From assembly GCA_021234155.1 (NCBI GenBank), contig JAJEKV010000002.1, forward strand, positions 33,497,123-33,561,122: DNA of 64,000 nt, in the 5' to 3' direction. Positions 43,724 to 56,641 of this stretch are shown in pieces. The notes under the pieces are model-generated. The model saw only the letters and a list, made by a program, of their open reading frames with translations. It was not told the DNA's origin and did not search any database. Each line of letters begins with the position of its first letter. Position 1 is the stretch's first letter. The translations under genes were made by a program, and so were the position numbers. This DNA comes from Isoetes taiwanensis. Taxonomy: Eukaryota > Streptophyta > Lycopodiopsida > Isoetales > Isoetaceae.

Positions 43724-45890
43724 CTGCAAGGTTGTGTATGATAGGGCTTGATGCTCAAATGAGGTGGCAAGTCGATGGAAATTTGAAATAACAAACCTAT
43801 TTAATTTGGCTATGATAATGTGGCAACACACGCTATCTATTTAAAACTGGAAAAAATGCCCAGCCAATGTGTGTGAAACAAGAACAATGTGTGTAAAATA
43901 TAAAACGTCAGTCTACAGTATTAGAATTTAATGTGTGCACAAACACTATGATGCCATAGGAATTATTTCCAATTATTTCATGCGATACCAATGCAACGGA
44001 CATAAAAAATAGCAAGGCTTACCAAAGACTTTTGCCCTGGCAGTGACTTTTACATTGAATCAAGTGTGCTATAAAATGTATAATTACGCCAATGTGTAAG
44101 CATTATGCATTACCTTTCATGCTCTCACGTTTGACCTTTTTAAAAGCTCTTGAGTTCTTGAAAGACCTTGGGAATAATGAGCAATTCTAGAATAATTTTG
44201 AGAACAGGGATACGATGCAATGTCGAGGTCACTTGAGGAAGTCTAGACGAAATTTAGAAAATTGAAGGAATTTAACAAATCCGACATTCAAATTTAATAA
44301 AAGAATGTTTAGGATCTATTACAGTTGACACCAGGTCTCTTAATTCCTTCTTGAGAAATGTTCACTGTGGTGGTTGCATCAAATTTCTTTCCCACAATGT
44401 CTCTTCTTATTTTCCCTTCACGAGAAATGTCCACGGCGGCCTTGGCCGCGATAAATTTCTTGTTATTATAATGCTTTATCTAGTTGGGCCCGACCCAAAA
44501 TCGATTGTTGGTCAATTGACCAGGACAAAAAAAAAATTAATTAAATTACTCCTGGCCCCGGTCCGGCAGATCCGTCCACCGCAACCGGTCGGTCTATCTT
44601 TCAGCTCTTGTTTTTTCTCATGCTATTTAAAAATGCATGTTTCATGCTATTTCAAAATGCATGTTTCATGCTTTAAACTGCCCCTGTTTTCCAAAAATGG
44701 GCTTCACAAAGGATTAAGAATTTGGTCTAGATTCCATTCGCTTTCAAAGGCTCCTGTTTCTGTGGAAAAAAAGATTGGTACAACCTCTTCGCATAATATT
44801 TCAAACTGTAGCCTGGAATCCAGTATTGTACATCTAGATTCGACACATTTTTTCTGAATAAATGTCCCCTTTCCATAAATTACAAGAACTTGCATTGGCC
44901 TTCTTCCATCTTTACATTTGTCTTCTTCCAATTCTAGCTTGTGATGTTGACATAAAAATTCAGGATTCTTGTGGTAGAAAACACTCACGAACAGTATGAT
45001 TCAATGCAGCCATTTCCAACAAAATTGAGGCATTATTTTTTGAAATACCGAGAAGCATGTAGTTTATTGTCTTTGAAGCATTTAGTTTAAAATATGCTCG
45101 TGTCATACATGCATTTGCATCCAGCAAGCTTCACTCTAATCCTTCAATGCTAAGAGCATATTTTTATGGTAGGAATATATAGTTTATTATCATATTCTGG
45201 CTGTTTTGAAGTTGTTTTAAGGTTTTATTTACTTGGTTCTTCACGAGGTATGCAGATTTTTTATGAATTATCTACACGAACATAAAAGTTTAGATTCCGG
45301 CAAAATAGGTCACAAAATATCCCCAAAGTCGGCCTCCTCCCACCTAGGTGACCCAACTATGTAAGTCGCCACTATAATAACACAGTTTTAACAGTGTCTT
45401 CAATTCACTTTGAGCCAAACAATTAAAAATGATAAGGATGTAAAAACAAGTTACTTTATATTTTGCTTTTGCATCAAATGAGATCGTGGCATATCTTTCT
45501 AGAACCCCTCTGTCTTTCTCTAAAGATTTTACCTTCGAATCTACTTGCAATTCTGGAATCATGTTCTACTCAGAATTCTGAGAATTTTTACTAGGCACAA
45601 AATGTGAGAATGTCTCTCATTCCAGAGATGCCAACAATGCCTCCAACAATGCCTCCGTCTAACGGCTTCGGGAATGTTTCATCTCTAGAGACATTCTCTT
45701 AGAGAGTGTTTCCATCTCCAGAGAGACATAAAGAAGTGTCCTCATAAAGAAGATGTATCATGGATGTCTCTTTATGTTGTTAAACGGTTTTGGAGTTGTC
45801 CCTAAAGCTGCAATCACATCCCTCTGATGTGAAACTCCTAAACTTTTAAGAGTGGCAGGAAGGAGAATAAAAAGATACATGCATATAATA
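43724..45890. other. Spacer, no gene recognised
   Basis: The stretch 44160-44290 has AAGGAATTT and GAATAAT words reminiscent of the GAATCT array at 20.8 kb, but too diverged to call. An open frame at 44351-44857 has no recognisable domain and contains a local repeat of ATGCATGTTTCATGCT. Nothing else was supported. Confidence 0.35.
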
Positions 45891-47709
45891 CTAAAGAAAT
45901 ATTTTTAATGGTGGACCAACTGACGAAATTTTAACTGTAGACCCAAAGGTCATGGGCCTGGACAAATGTGAGCCATCAAAGTAAATGCAACCTTGCCTGC
46001 AACCCCACCTAATGTGCATTACCTCATCCTTCTTCACCCAACCACGAAGATGTTGGACGTGGGTCTCATAAGGTAAAATAGGTTCCCGCACCATATACTG
46101 CAGATTTTCTGAAAGCAATAGCATTGAATATCCTCCAGCAGAATGCATGGCTGCTATTGAACATGCGGCTATACATAAACGCAATCCACTTGACTGGCTG
46201 CGAATTAACGGGGTGATCTGGTCACCATTGCTTTGCTTGCAGATTCTGTATATAACAGAAGCTCCATCAACTAGTCTTATCTCAAAATATGCACATTATG
46301 CAGCTTACACAGGTCCAAGGATCCAAACCTAAATGTAAACCGCAACACAGAAGCTGGATTTGGATGTGCCAGAAGTACGTCATTCAAAGCAGGGATGTCA
46401 TATGCTACATCGTCAATATATGTTTGGATTCGTTGTAGCTCAATTGCCATTCTCCTCTTTTCTAATGTTTCATCCAGCACCTGCATAAATATGACAGTGA
46501 CAATACTTTCAACATTTGATTGGCAACAAAGACATGCTCACTTGAACAATTCAAATATTCAACATATAGCAGAAGTTTCATAAAATGCAAACTCAGAGGC
46601 ACCATAAGTAGGCCAAGTTCTTGTAGAGAGAAAGTTTAAGGGACATTTTCCTAACTCCAGTACTCTTGCTATGCAATGAACTGATGCTAACTCAGAGGCA
46701 AGATCCCATAAGCACGTCCATTGAAGATATGCACCAAATGACGCCTTCGCCATCCACATGGCCTGGTGCAACTACTGCACCCCAGCAACTGCGCATGAGA
46801 TAATGGTGCAGACATCACAGACTTATTGTTTATAATGTCTTCAATAATATGCGCACTAAGGTCTTATAATGATAACTGTTTGAAACATGAAAGTCTTAAC
46901 CTCTTGAAGCAATGGCCCATATAGCTAAAGGAGGACAATGGCCGCATGAAAATGGGGAATTTTGGTTTAGCTTTTCCATGCTGAACTTGATCAAGAGAAT
47001 AAAAAGCACAACATAATATTGCAAGCCAGGGATGTCAAGGTCTATGTTCTGCCTTCACCATAATCAGTAGCATGAGGTCTTTAACAGTTCTAATAGATGT
47101 TCAAAGTGACTCATTATAGAGAATGCTCCATGCTGACAATTCATTCAATTGTGAAGAGAGTATTTTATTTTCCATCCATCTTATGTCAAGCGGCTTAAAT
47201 TCTAATCCTTAAGCAATACACGTTATTTGTTCTAACAACTCCCATTTGAACATGGCAGTATTCTATTCTATTCTATTCTTATTCCACAAATCTATGCAAG
47301 CATTACATTATCATAATCATAATTACCCTAAAGTCATTATCATAGAGAATTCCCTTACACTGGCATAGGTTTAATTAGACTGATTAGGTAAGTAGTATTA
47401 CCTGTAAAAAAAAAGGGGGATATGGTGGCAATATCTTAAAATTGAAGAGAAAGAGAGCTCTTCAAAAGGGTCAGCAGTATTCTGGGACAAACAACCATAG
47501 ACTTCCCTTATTCCACAAATTTAGTGCATGGATGCAAGCATTACATTATCATAATTACCTGAAAGTCATTATCATACATTTACAGCTTATAGAAAAGCAA
47601 AATCAATTTCATATCTTGGTAAATGAGTAAACCTGCTCAAAATTGTCTGCGGACGCACCGCATAGGTAGCCTCTACTACGCGTTGCATCGAATTCTTCTA
47701 GCTTAGATT
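45891..47709 (-). pseudogene. NADK3: NADH-kinase-like gene, 3' half only
   Basis: Three minus-strand exons keep order and splice borders. 47709-47633 encodes EEFDATRSRGYLCGASADNF. 46480-46329 starts right after GCAG and encodes VLDETLEKRR then ALNDVLLAHPNPASVLRFTF. 46235-45891 encodes QSSGLR, then AAMHSAGGYSM, LQYMVREPILP, IYFDGSH and VKISSVGPPLKIFL. These match the C-terminal half of plant NAD(H) kinases, which phosphorylate NADH to NADPH. The Gly-rich AAGST loop reads AACSI here, and no upstream exon with the GGDGT catalytic motif was found up to 48.2 kb. It is probably a dead or truncated copy. Gene naming is by family resemblance. Confidence 0.7.
47260..47279. repeat. (ATTCT)4 microsatellite inside the kinase intron
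   Basis: Four ATTCT units. The same pentamer ends LINE-D (8509-8523) and the array at 59011-59100, in the opposite orientation. It might be the 3' tail of a plus-strand relative, but the upstream 200 bases show no clear match. Confidence 0.5.
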
Positions 47710-47944
47710 CTACCTGGAGTACACAGGAGCAATAACAACACATGTGCAAAATCAAACCATTTCAACCTAACTACAAATTAGAAACCCTTACCTGCATTAA
47801 AAGGATCAGCAAGAATGCCCCTGATCATAGCAAAACCCTCAAATCCGGCCATCTAGAACCAAAAACAAGAACCAAAATAGCCCTGGTGCTGGATTTAGCA
47901 TAGAGACCTTCTTCTTGCCTTCATGGCTTGCTTATAAAAGTTTC

Positions 47945-48055
47945 AGAATCTGCTTTTTGGGAAGAATTTGAGGCAAGATTCCTGGGTCGGAATGGTTAGA
48001 ACCTGCTTTTTGGGAAGAATTTGAGGCAACATTCCTGAGTCGGAATGGTCGGAAT
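47945..48055. repeat. Tandem duplication, about 57-bp unit
   Basis: CTGCTTTTTGGGAAGAATTT followed by GAGGCAA and ATTCCTG(A/G)GTCGGAATGG occurs twice in a row with few differences. It lies between the kinase relic and the metallo-beta-lactamase-fold gene. Confidence 0.85.
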
Positions 48056-48531
48056 AGTGACCGTCTACCTTTGCCATATTCGTCCTTCTGCCATATCCAA
48101 GAATAGCCATATTCATCTGCCCTTCCAAACCCATCCTCTGATTCGCCATCCTATAGCCGTTGCCCTGCCGAATGATGCATCTATGCTTGCACAAGATAAA
48201 CACCAAAGGGAGTCGATCGCCATACTTAATCTGGATCGGTAATCGGTAGAAGAAGATTTTTCAAGGACTTTCTAATTTTCATGGCCGTCCGATGCGAAAT
48301 TAGGGAAACTAATGGTTGAGATGGAAAACAGCCGACATGGCAGGACACGTGGCATAGCTCAGAACGCAGGAAAGTGGGCAGGGGGGTTAGGCAACCCTGC
48401 TAAACAAGGGGCCTAACCTAAGTTTATCCAAACCATATTTTCAAAGTTAAGGAAATTTTGAAACATGATGCTTCTCGCAATGCCCATTTTCCCTTCACTC
48501 TGCTTCGCCGCTGCAGCAGAATTGTGATTTG

Positions 48532-51500
48532 ATGGAGGAGTTCTTGGACGCACCAGTATGTGCAACATGTGGAGTTCAGTATCCGCCGTCTGATAACAAA
48601 CCCCCTCCGTCCTGCTTTATATGCTCTGACGACCGTCAGTACATTCCAAAGTAAGCATCCATCCTATTGTCTTATTTCTATAAAGTAAGCAAGCATTCGA
48701 TACTATCTTTCTTTCTCTGTTTTATTCTACCAAAGATAAGGATGGATTATTTCCGAAATGTCTAATGTGTATTAGCAGATTAGAGTTTTGCTGTACCCCT
48801 TTTCTAGTTGTTGAATTTATGTGTATAAAGAGGAGGGCAGGTATGGACTAATTTCGAGAAGTTGAAGCTGCAATATAAAAATGCTTACCAGAAGAGTGAA
48901 CCTGGAGTCTACGAGATCATCACAGTTCCCAAATTTGCGATCGGCCAACGTGCTTTCATTATTCAAACTGCAGGTGCGATCACAACAATTTATTGTGTGT
49001 GGAATGGGCAATCTGTCCCAGGCGGTGTTGATAGTCTATCTCATTGTTGCAGGTGGCAATATTTTGTGGGATTGCATTACCTTCCTGGATGAAGCAACTG
49101 TTGACATTGTGAATGCATTGGGTGGATTAAAAGCAATAGCTATCTCTCATCCTCACTACTATTCTAGCAACAAACAATGGAGTGCTGCTTTTGGAGGAGT
49201 ACCAGTTTACATCCATGAACGGTCATCTCTTACCAGAATCCATTCTTCTATTCATATTATTGTGTCATTATCTGTGATAAAAATTGGATTCTGTTCCTAT
49301 GTTAATAGGATCTTAGGCAAGTATCTTTGAGATTGAAGCTATTTTAGGGGCCTTAATACATGATCTCTAAATTCCTTTCGTATCACAAGTTTGTCGATGC
49401 CTAAATTCTTTGAAATTAGTTATTTTTATTTAATAGCAATGGCACAATATAACCTTTAAACAGATCAAGGCTCAATATCTAGTGGAGTTCAATCCATCTC
49501 ATTGCTCCATCAGGACCTCTTTTCTTAGTCATTATTCATCAATGCAATTCCAGGTTGTGGCCAGGTTATCTAGATGTTTTATAAAATTTCTTACAGCATT
49601 TGACTTCGTCAAGAAAGCCCCATAAAGTACCTTGCCGGTGATTTGTGCTTGTCCTACAAGGAACCGTAAACACTCCAAGTTTGCACTGATTTGGCCTTTC
49701 TTTTGGCGCGAGTGTTTGGGCGCTCAACTGGTTTCGTATTTCATGACGAGATCGGGCAAGAAACATGCAGGATCACCAGAGAAGGACGAATATGAGGGAG
49801 ACACTGCATCGCTGCTCTTCAATGATCACAGCAATGAAAACGGCCATAGAGGATCTGCGTGAGATGTTGGGAGTACGTAATCAGAACAATGTTCTGACAC
49901 ATCAGAACCTAGAATTGAAGGAGGCCTTGTCAAAGAAATTCGAAATTAGGGTTCCTGATATGACTGAGATCACAAATGTAGTTGCAGAACAGCTAGTGAA
50001 ACATGATGAGGTGCTGTCACATGAATCCAGGGAACTCCAGCTTCATGAGCCTTAAGTAGTCCATTGCAGAAGATTAGATAAACCAGGGAATTACTCTTGT
50101 TCAATCCTGATCAAATTCAAAGATATTGATGCACGCAACAGGGTGCGTCTGAACAAATTAGTTCTGAAGGGGCAGAAGATTTTTGATCCCACTCCAGCTC
50201 AATTAGAGACCCATAAAAAAGAGTGGGCAAAAGTGAAAGTAGGAAGGGATGCAGGCTTTATGGAAAAGCTGTGGTCACTTCTAGAAAGAAGAATTTGGAG
50301 GGAATTCGGACTCTAAGGGTACTGGCTTGGAATATACATGGGTTGTCACAAGCCAAGGTGCATGCTTGTGAACATGTCTGGGAGCAAGCACCTTTTATTA
50401 CTCTCAAAAACCTGGGAACATCAAATGCGATGCTTACCACAGATTGAGAAGTTCACTATATTAGGATCAGCCTGGAATACCAAGGAAATTGGCGTGGGAC
50501 GTGGACATGGCGGACTTGCAGTTTATATTCAAAATGACTTGGTATGCATTGCCAAGATCATTAAAAAACATGTGCATAATAAATTTATTTGGATTGAGAT
50601 GCTTCTTGGTAACAAAAAGATCTATTTAGTCAGTTGTTATTTTGCTCCACTAAATATGAAGTTATATCAGAACAAAGACATGGATAAAGATAGTCCTTTT
50701 CACGATTTGATCATTGATGTAATTGAACTCAACAGACTAGGAGAAGTCTTGATTGTTAGGGACTTTAATGCAAGAACAAATGACTTCCAGGCAATTTCAT
50801 ATGAGAATGTAGGACACGTCTTGCTAGAGAAATACGCTGAACACGATTGCATCAGATCTTCCATTGACAAGGTGAGGAATAGCATGGGAGATTATTTGGT
50901 GGAGTTTGCAACAATAGGGGATTTAAGAATCCTGAATGGCATTGCACAGTTTGGAAACGGATGAATTCACATGTTTTACTCCCACAGGAGCTAGCACAGT
51001 GGATTATCTATTGGCTATTAAGCGAAACTCTGTCAAAGATTTTGTGATTTTGGAGCAAAAGGTGGAATCTGATCATGCGGGTTTATGGCTTGAGTTGAGT
51101 GGACAGGTGCACAGACAGCCATCTGTGAGAGCTTTTACAACTAGAAACAAATTGGACTTCAAGCATAAAGGAAAATATCAGAGACATTTGAACAGTATGC
51201 TTGAGCACTTGCAATGGATGGGTGATATTGAGACAGGCTCCCAAAACTTGACCAAACTAATGATAGAGGCAGCTAATTTGGGATTTGGCATCACTAAGAA
51301 AGGACAAGGTGGATGTCCTCATACAGTTGGTGGGATGATGACTGCAAGAAGGCGAAGGCGTGTCTGCCTAAAACCTGCAGGGTAAAACCAAAATGGTACA
51401 AGAAACTCATCAAAGAGCAGAAGAGCCACTTTCATGCAAAAAACAGTCCGAGCTTAGCCACATACTCCATGATAATCCCAAATTGTTTGGAAGATATTAC

Positions 51501-54500
51501 AAGGTAAACAGGCTGCAATTGATTTAAATGTAGAAGATTTTCTTTCCTTTGTTATGGAGGCCAATAATAAGCATTACGGAAGATCTTTTTAATGGGGACG
51601 AAGTGGAGGCCCAACTTGAACGCATGAAAAATGGGAAAGCTTCTAACTTGCTGGGCTTATCAACTGAGTTGATGAAGTGGGCAGATGGAAAACTAATCCA
51701 CAAAATATCAGACCTTATGAACATGGCTGGCCAGAATGGCTTACCAAAATCCTGAAGGGAATGCAGGATTGTTCCAATACATAAGTCTGGTTGCAAGAAA
51801 AATGTGAAATTTTACTGTACCATAATGATAGGCAGCGTGTACTTTAAACCCTTGGGAGGCTTGTTAGAGCAAAAAATAAGTGAATGGGAAGAACATCATA
51901 GCTTATTGTTAGGCAGATTTCAGGCAAAAACATAACACTCTGGACCATCTCCTTACTCTGAGAGTCCTATTGAACAAGCCAAGAAACCGAGACAAGCACA
52001 TTATTTGGCTTACATTGATTTCTCGAAGGCATTTGATACCATTCCTCAAGAGAAACTGTGGTTGAGAATGGAACAGATTGGTGTTCCACTTGTCTGGAGA
52101 GGTGCAGTAGCATGCTTATATGAAGAGGTGCTAGCCAAGTTGTCTATGGAAATACTACATGAGATTCGAAGCACAGTGTGAGTTCGGCAAGGATGTCCGT
52201 TATTGCCGACTCTATTCGGGCTTTATATAGATGAGTTGGAGGAGTGGTTACGGAGCAGAGGGCAAGCTTGGGGCCAAACTAGGAAGTTATGTCATACAAT
52301 TGCTACTGTATGCAGATGAGGCAGTGTTGATAGCAGAATCCCAGGAAGGCCTCCAAGAGCACTTAAACAATCTGAGTCTTTTTTGCAGTTCCCGCAGCAT
52401 GAAGGTAAATATTTCAAAAATAAAGACTATGGTGATTGGCACCACAAAACATCCGCTTTCCACGTATCATGGCGAGAAAATAGACGAAGCAGGCTGTTAT
52501 AAATACCCAAGTAGACTGTTATGAATACCTGGGTCTGGAGATTTGCTCAAACTATAAATGGAAAGAATATGTGCGAAAATGCATCATGGGAGGTAAGGCT
52601 GCATTATATTCTGTGATGTCTAAGTGCCACAGCTCATTTCTATCTAAGTTGGGGGCTCAAAAAGATGCTTTTTAAAACCTTGGTGCAGACAGTAGTTTTA
52701 TATGGTGCTGCCATCTGGGGACCCTCAGTACACACGAAATCATGGAATCAGAATGAACAGGTGCTGAAGATATTTATTCAAGAGGAATTGGGTGTACGCA
52801 GGCAGATTCCGTATGCAATACTGTTGGCAAAAAAGGGCTTCTCCCTTTAGAAGCTGTATGGCTCAAGGAAGTATACGATTGGGCTTGGGCTGATAGGCGG
52901 GGGATAGTGGCAGAAAACTGGCCGGATTCAGAGATGAGTGTTAGAGAAGCGGTTCAAGAAAATTTTGTTAAAAATCCATAGGAAAATCGTGGCTCAAAGA
53001 AGAGGAAGTAAACCCCTTACTCATTATGCTAGCCCAGATTACTTGGATGCTCCTATATTTAAACAGCTGAAAAAAACAATTGCAAGATACAGGTCTGGAT
53101 CACACTCTTTGATTGTAGAGACAGGACGTTGGACGAAGCTGATCCGAGAGAAAAGAACTTGTGACATTTGTAGATCAGGGGAAGTGGAAGATGAGAATCA
53201 TGTTTTCCTACACTGCTCGGCATACCAGCACGTACGAGAAGCATTTCAGTGCATGATCGCGGCTGAATACTTCTAATGCAATGTTCATGTGCCATCCTCC
53301 CCATGATATTCAGAAACACCAGAAAGTGCTTGCAAGTAATTTCGAGCTTGTCATCATACAAGGGAGGGTGAGAAGAACTAGAGGCGACAGAAAATATCTC
53401 CTCAAGTTGGCAGAGGCATATGGCATTAATATTCAAAGGCAACAATCCTGCGTTAAGAATGGAACCAAGTTAAAGCTAAGCTGCCATTGGTTATCCTCAT
53501 TTTCACCCTCCTTGATAATGCCCAGATCCTCTCCATGCATAACCCAGATCCTTTGTAACCTCTGCATTGTTACGGAACCACAAGATGGAACGAAGACTTT
53601 GAACAATCCTTGAAGAGTTCTGTCTCCAACGGTTTTGCTACCAGCCGTCAAAAATACTTGAAGCTTAACAGTAGTAGCAGCTCTGATGTTCACAAGATAA
53701 TCATTGCTAGTTATATGATTTGTTAGTAATATTTTGTACTGAGGGAAAGCGTTTGAGACTGGACAAAGTACAGTGGGATTTGTGTAGTTAATATTGAGGC
53801 CCCAAAGCGTTTGAGACTGGACAAAGTATAGTGGGATTTGTGTAGTGAATATTGAGGCCCCAATTATTTTATCACAGTGGGTTTTTAAGATATGGGAAAC
53901 TTATGAAGACCATAGAACTGATTGTCAGTGGCAGAGAATGATACATAATTATGTAAATGTGGATAAACTAATACTACTATAGATGCATAGAAATTGAGGC
54001 ATGTGAAGGAGTATGGAAATGTCTATGCCCTTCTCCTTTATTTGAATGCTGTTAGTCCTTCAATCGTTTATCACAAGCTACAGTTACAACACCCAAGTAG
54101 TTTTTCTCATGGCCTATACGCGCACACACTCCATTGATGAGTCCTATTGCCAAGCCTTGGCTCCTAGATTTTCAATATATGAAGAACCAAAAGTGGACTC
54201 CGCTCTGTATGTAGCTTACTGTGTTTATATATTGGAAAAGGGACCAGTTTTTTGAAACAAGAAGCTAAATGGTACCATTATTATCTGCAGGGATAAGAAG
54301 TGGTTTGCCTGGCCACATAAAGGGGTTCATTTCTGGAGCGGGGAAATCTTGCAATTGTGGGCTGGAGTGACACTGCTGCACTTGGGCGGTCATTTTGCAG
54401 GTGCACAAGTCCTACATTGGAAGGATGGGGCAAATGGCAAGGGTGCTCTTTTTACTGGTGATATTTTACAGGTAACATTTTTCTCCAGTCCTATTCATTT

Positions 54501-54901
54501 TCTTTTCTGAAGGCTGATATGTTCAAAAGCTGAAGCGTATGGAAAACCAAACGCAAGGACACCTTAGAATTTTGTTACTTGAATGGTCAGATGAAGCCTA
54601 GCGGGGTCGTCAAACCCTTTCCATATCCTTGTTTGTTAGAAGCATAATTATTATCTTGTTGTTTTATGTGGTGCAGATTGGCATGGATAACTCAACTGTA
54701 AGCATAATGCGTTCCTATCCAAACTATATTCCTTTGTCGAGAAGTCACGTGGATCGCATATTTACAAGATTACTGCCCTGGGAGTTTGATCGCGCGTATG
54801 GAGCATTTATGGGGCAAATTGAAAGCAATGCTAAATCTCGCGTTGAGTTCTCTCTTAAACGATATGTTGAATGGTTGCACTCAGACGACCCTGATGCATA
54901 A
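48532..54901 (+). CDS. Metallo-beta-lactamase-fold protein, five exons, intact
   Basis: Exons 48532-48650, 48831-48973, 49053-49221, 54291-54471 and 54677-54901 join with all phases correct and GT-AG introns, giving 278 residues. The N-terminus has a zinc ribbon: CATCGVQYPP and CFICSDDRQY, two CxxC pairs. It continues GGQVWTNFEKL, FAIGQRAFIIQT, GGNILWDCI, AIAISHPHYYSS, LHLGGHFAG, LHWKDGANGKGALFTGDILQ and YPNYIPL. This order fits a family of MBL-fold hydrolases shared by plants and bacteria. The HPHYY box replaces the usual HxHxDH, as in that family, so the metal site and substrate are uncertain. The start Met is the first in frame before CATC. Intron 3 is 5.1 kb and holds LINE-F. This is the one gene here that looks able to make a full protein. 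Confidence 0.88.
50310..53276 (+). pseudogene. LINE-F endonuclease and reverse transcriptase, broken
   Basis: Endonuclease signs are LRVLAWNIHGLS (about 50312), a TWEH box near 50424 in another frame, VRDFNARTND (about 50755; Arg replaces Gly of GDFNAR), VDYLLAIKRN and ESDHAGLW (about 51068). The reverse transcriptase (51550-52850) has YIDFSKAFDTIP, VRQGCPLLPTLFG and LLYADEAVLI, where the second catalytic Asp of YADD is now Glu. CDICRSGEVEDENHVFLHC (53158-53215) ends it. Many frame changes confirm decay. Confidence 0.8.
53746..53861. repeat. 58-bp perfect-period tandem duplication
   Basis: Units 53746-53803 and 53804-53861, each beginning AAAGCGTTTGAGACTGGACA and ending TATTGAGGCCCC, with three mismatches. 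It may mark the end of LINE-F. Confidence 0.85.
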
Positions 54902-55049
54902 ACATGAGATGACGTCAATGGTTGACATTTGTTACTAGTTAATAACATTTAAGAATAGTGTATATAAACCTAATAGCAAAAATCCCATCCTTCTGCGGCA
55001 TGCGGATTTGTTTGCTTGTTCATAGTTAGGGTGCAAAGGTGGTTTTCTT

Positions 55050-55200
55050 TTTTGGTTGCCCCTAGGGGGGCAAACCCTCACTCCTGTGGGTTTTTGGTCT
55101 ATTTTAAGTATATGTTGGAATATGCTTAGAATATGTTAAAAACTGCTTCAAACTGGTCCTTCAAACTAGCTGTTGCCTGTAAACTTGCAGTCATATGTGT
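55050..55200 (+). repeat. Direct repeat A, copy 1
   Basis: Begins with the palindrome TTGCCCCTAGGGGGGCAA, followed by a GTGGGTTTTTGG box, an AGTATATG(T/C)T stretch and GCTTCAAACT. It matches copy 2 at 56642-56775 over about 130 bases, at perhaps three quarters identity. Confidence 0.75.
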
Positions 55201-55286
55201 TTGTCTTCTCATACACATTGCAGTTCTCGACGACCTGCCCCTTTGGGGATTCGTGGGCAAAGTAGTATGGGAGCAAAGGATCGGCT

Positions 55287-56405
55287 ATGGCGAGGGCGGC
55301 GCTGGAGTCCTCATTATCGGCCCCCCTCAACACAACCCAAAATGAAACCCCGTTTGTGCCCCAGGTTTGGTCTTCTTTCACCTCTCATTTCAGAGTCCAC
55401 ATTGAATAATGAATTGGAAGATTTTCCTCCACTTCCAAGCCTCTGGTCCCTGTTTCCTCCTAAATCGAGCCTTCTTTTCTGCAGGTCAACAGACCCGCCA
55501 ATCTGGAAAACTCCGGCGGTGATTTTGAAGAGCGGCTTGCTCAATTAAACAGACAATTTGTTTGGGCAGATGTTAGCCTTAGAAGATGTCCTTGTCTGCG
55601 CCAAATTTGACGAAGAAAAAGCAGCGGCCTTGTTGGGTTCCTTGGGTTTGGGCTCGGAATCTGCCCCCGAGCTTGAATCCCTTTTGGCTATAGTGGAAAC
55701 CCCTGAAATTTCACTTTCTAGCTCAGAAACTTCTAATCTAGAAGTTGCTAACTCGGAACAGGGCAGTGAACCCGCAGAAATTTCTAACCCAGCAGAAACT
55801 TCTAACCTAGAAACGTTTACCACAAAACTGAGCAGTGACGAAGAAATTGAACCCACAGACCTGTACTTCAGATTCAGACGAGAAGCATTGCACATTTCTA
55901 GGTTAGATCCTTATCCGAATCTAGACGAATAAATGCGAAACTAGCTCTTGGTTTAAAAGAATTTTTTTGCAATAGGTTGAAGAACAGGCACCAGCGATAG
56001 AATTGGTGACCATAATAGGGCTAAGATTATGTCCAAACAGGCTAAAACAAGCACCAATTGGTAGACAATTTGAATGCCGAAGCTGCTGCAGAGATTTTTG
56101 AAAAATAAGAATAGAGATGAATGGACTATAGATTTGCATGGATTGCATGAAAAGAGGCTGTAGGCGCAGTTTTTCAAAGATGACCACAGCTCGAATCTCT
56201 CATTTGGGCTCCTAATCCTCATAAAGAAAGGGGGTTTAATGACAACTTTCGACAGCTTACTGTTATTACAGGTATCCGTTGGATCAACAAACTTAATTGG
56301 ATTCATGTTATTAAATTGAGTGTATAATCTCAGGTTCAGGATCTCACAGCCATGACGATGCCTCTCTTCCTCGAGCAGTAATAAATTTACTGATCAAGAG
56401 CAGGT
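55287..56405 (+). pseudogene. DUF1771-SMR domain protein pseudogene
   Basis: A Met at 55287 opens MARAALESSLSAPL. After an intron (donor CAG/GTTTGG, acceptor TTCTGCAG near 55485) the sequence gives VNRPANLENSGGDFEERLAQ. A CUE-like piece follows (LALEDVLVCAKFDEEKAAAL, 55567-55626), then PTDLYFRFRREALHISRL (DUF1771 start, about 55855-55905), GDHNRAK, LNAEAAAEIFEK (about 56070-56106), WTIDLHGLHEK (SMR core, about 56128), RQLTVITGI (about 56257) and SHSHDDASLPRAVINLLI (about 56342-56395). SMR domains nick or bind nucleic acid. At least four frameshifts or stops separate the pieces, so it is dead. Confidence 0.75.
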
Positions 56406-56641
56406 ATTGCATTGCATTTTTTTGTTTTAGGTTTCCAATCGAAGGGAAATGTACAAGGTTGATGAATCTTATTTTGGTGTAGATATAATTTTTTTGAGCA
56501 AAGGTCAGGCGTTATAACGATACAACCAAAATATCAAGCAAAGGTTGAAGCCTCACAAGAATGAGTATGCTTAGAATTCTTTTGCTTGTGGTACCATATA
56601 TGTGAACATTATATGGTAGATCACAAAATTTATCTATGTGT

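Larger units (their letters stand above)
49660..53861 (+). mobile_element. LINE-F: degenerate non-L1 LINE inside intron 3
   Basis: The element lies in the sense direction of the host gene. An ORF1-like frame (49765-50055) with a coiled-coil look is followed by about 50090-50280, which encodes an RRM-like or CTD-like stretch (KFKDIDARNRVRLNKL). Then come endonuclease, reverse transcriptase and a Cys/His end. It belongs with LINE-D and LINE-G by its QGCPLLPTLFGLYIDELEEW box. Borders are approximate. No clean tail or target duplication was found, which fits great age. Confidence 0.75.

Noticed and set aside
55195-55548. 117-codon frame across the first SMR exon and intron
   Set aside because: The family-matching frame is a different one, and this frame reads through the proposed intron.
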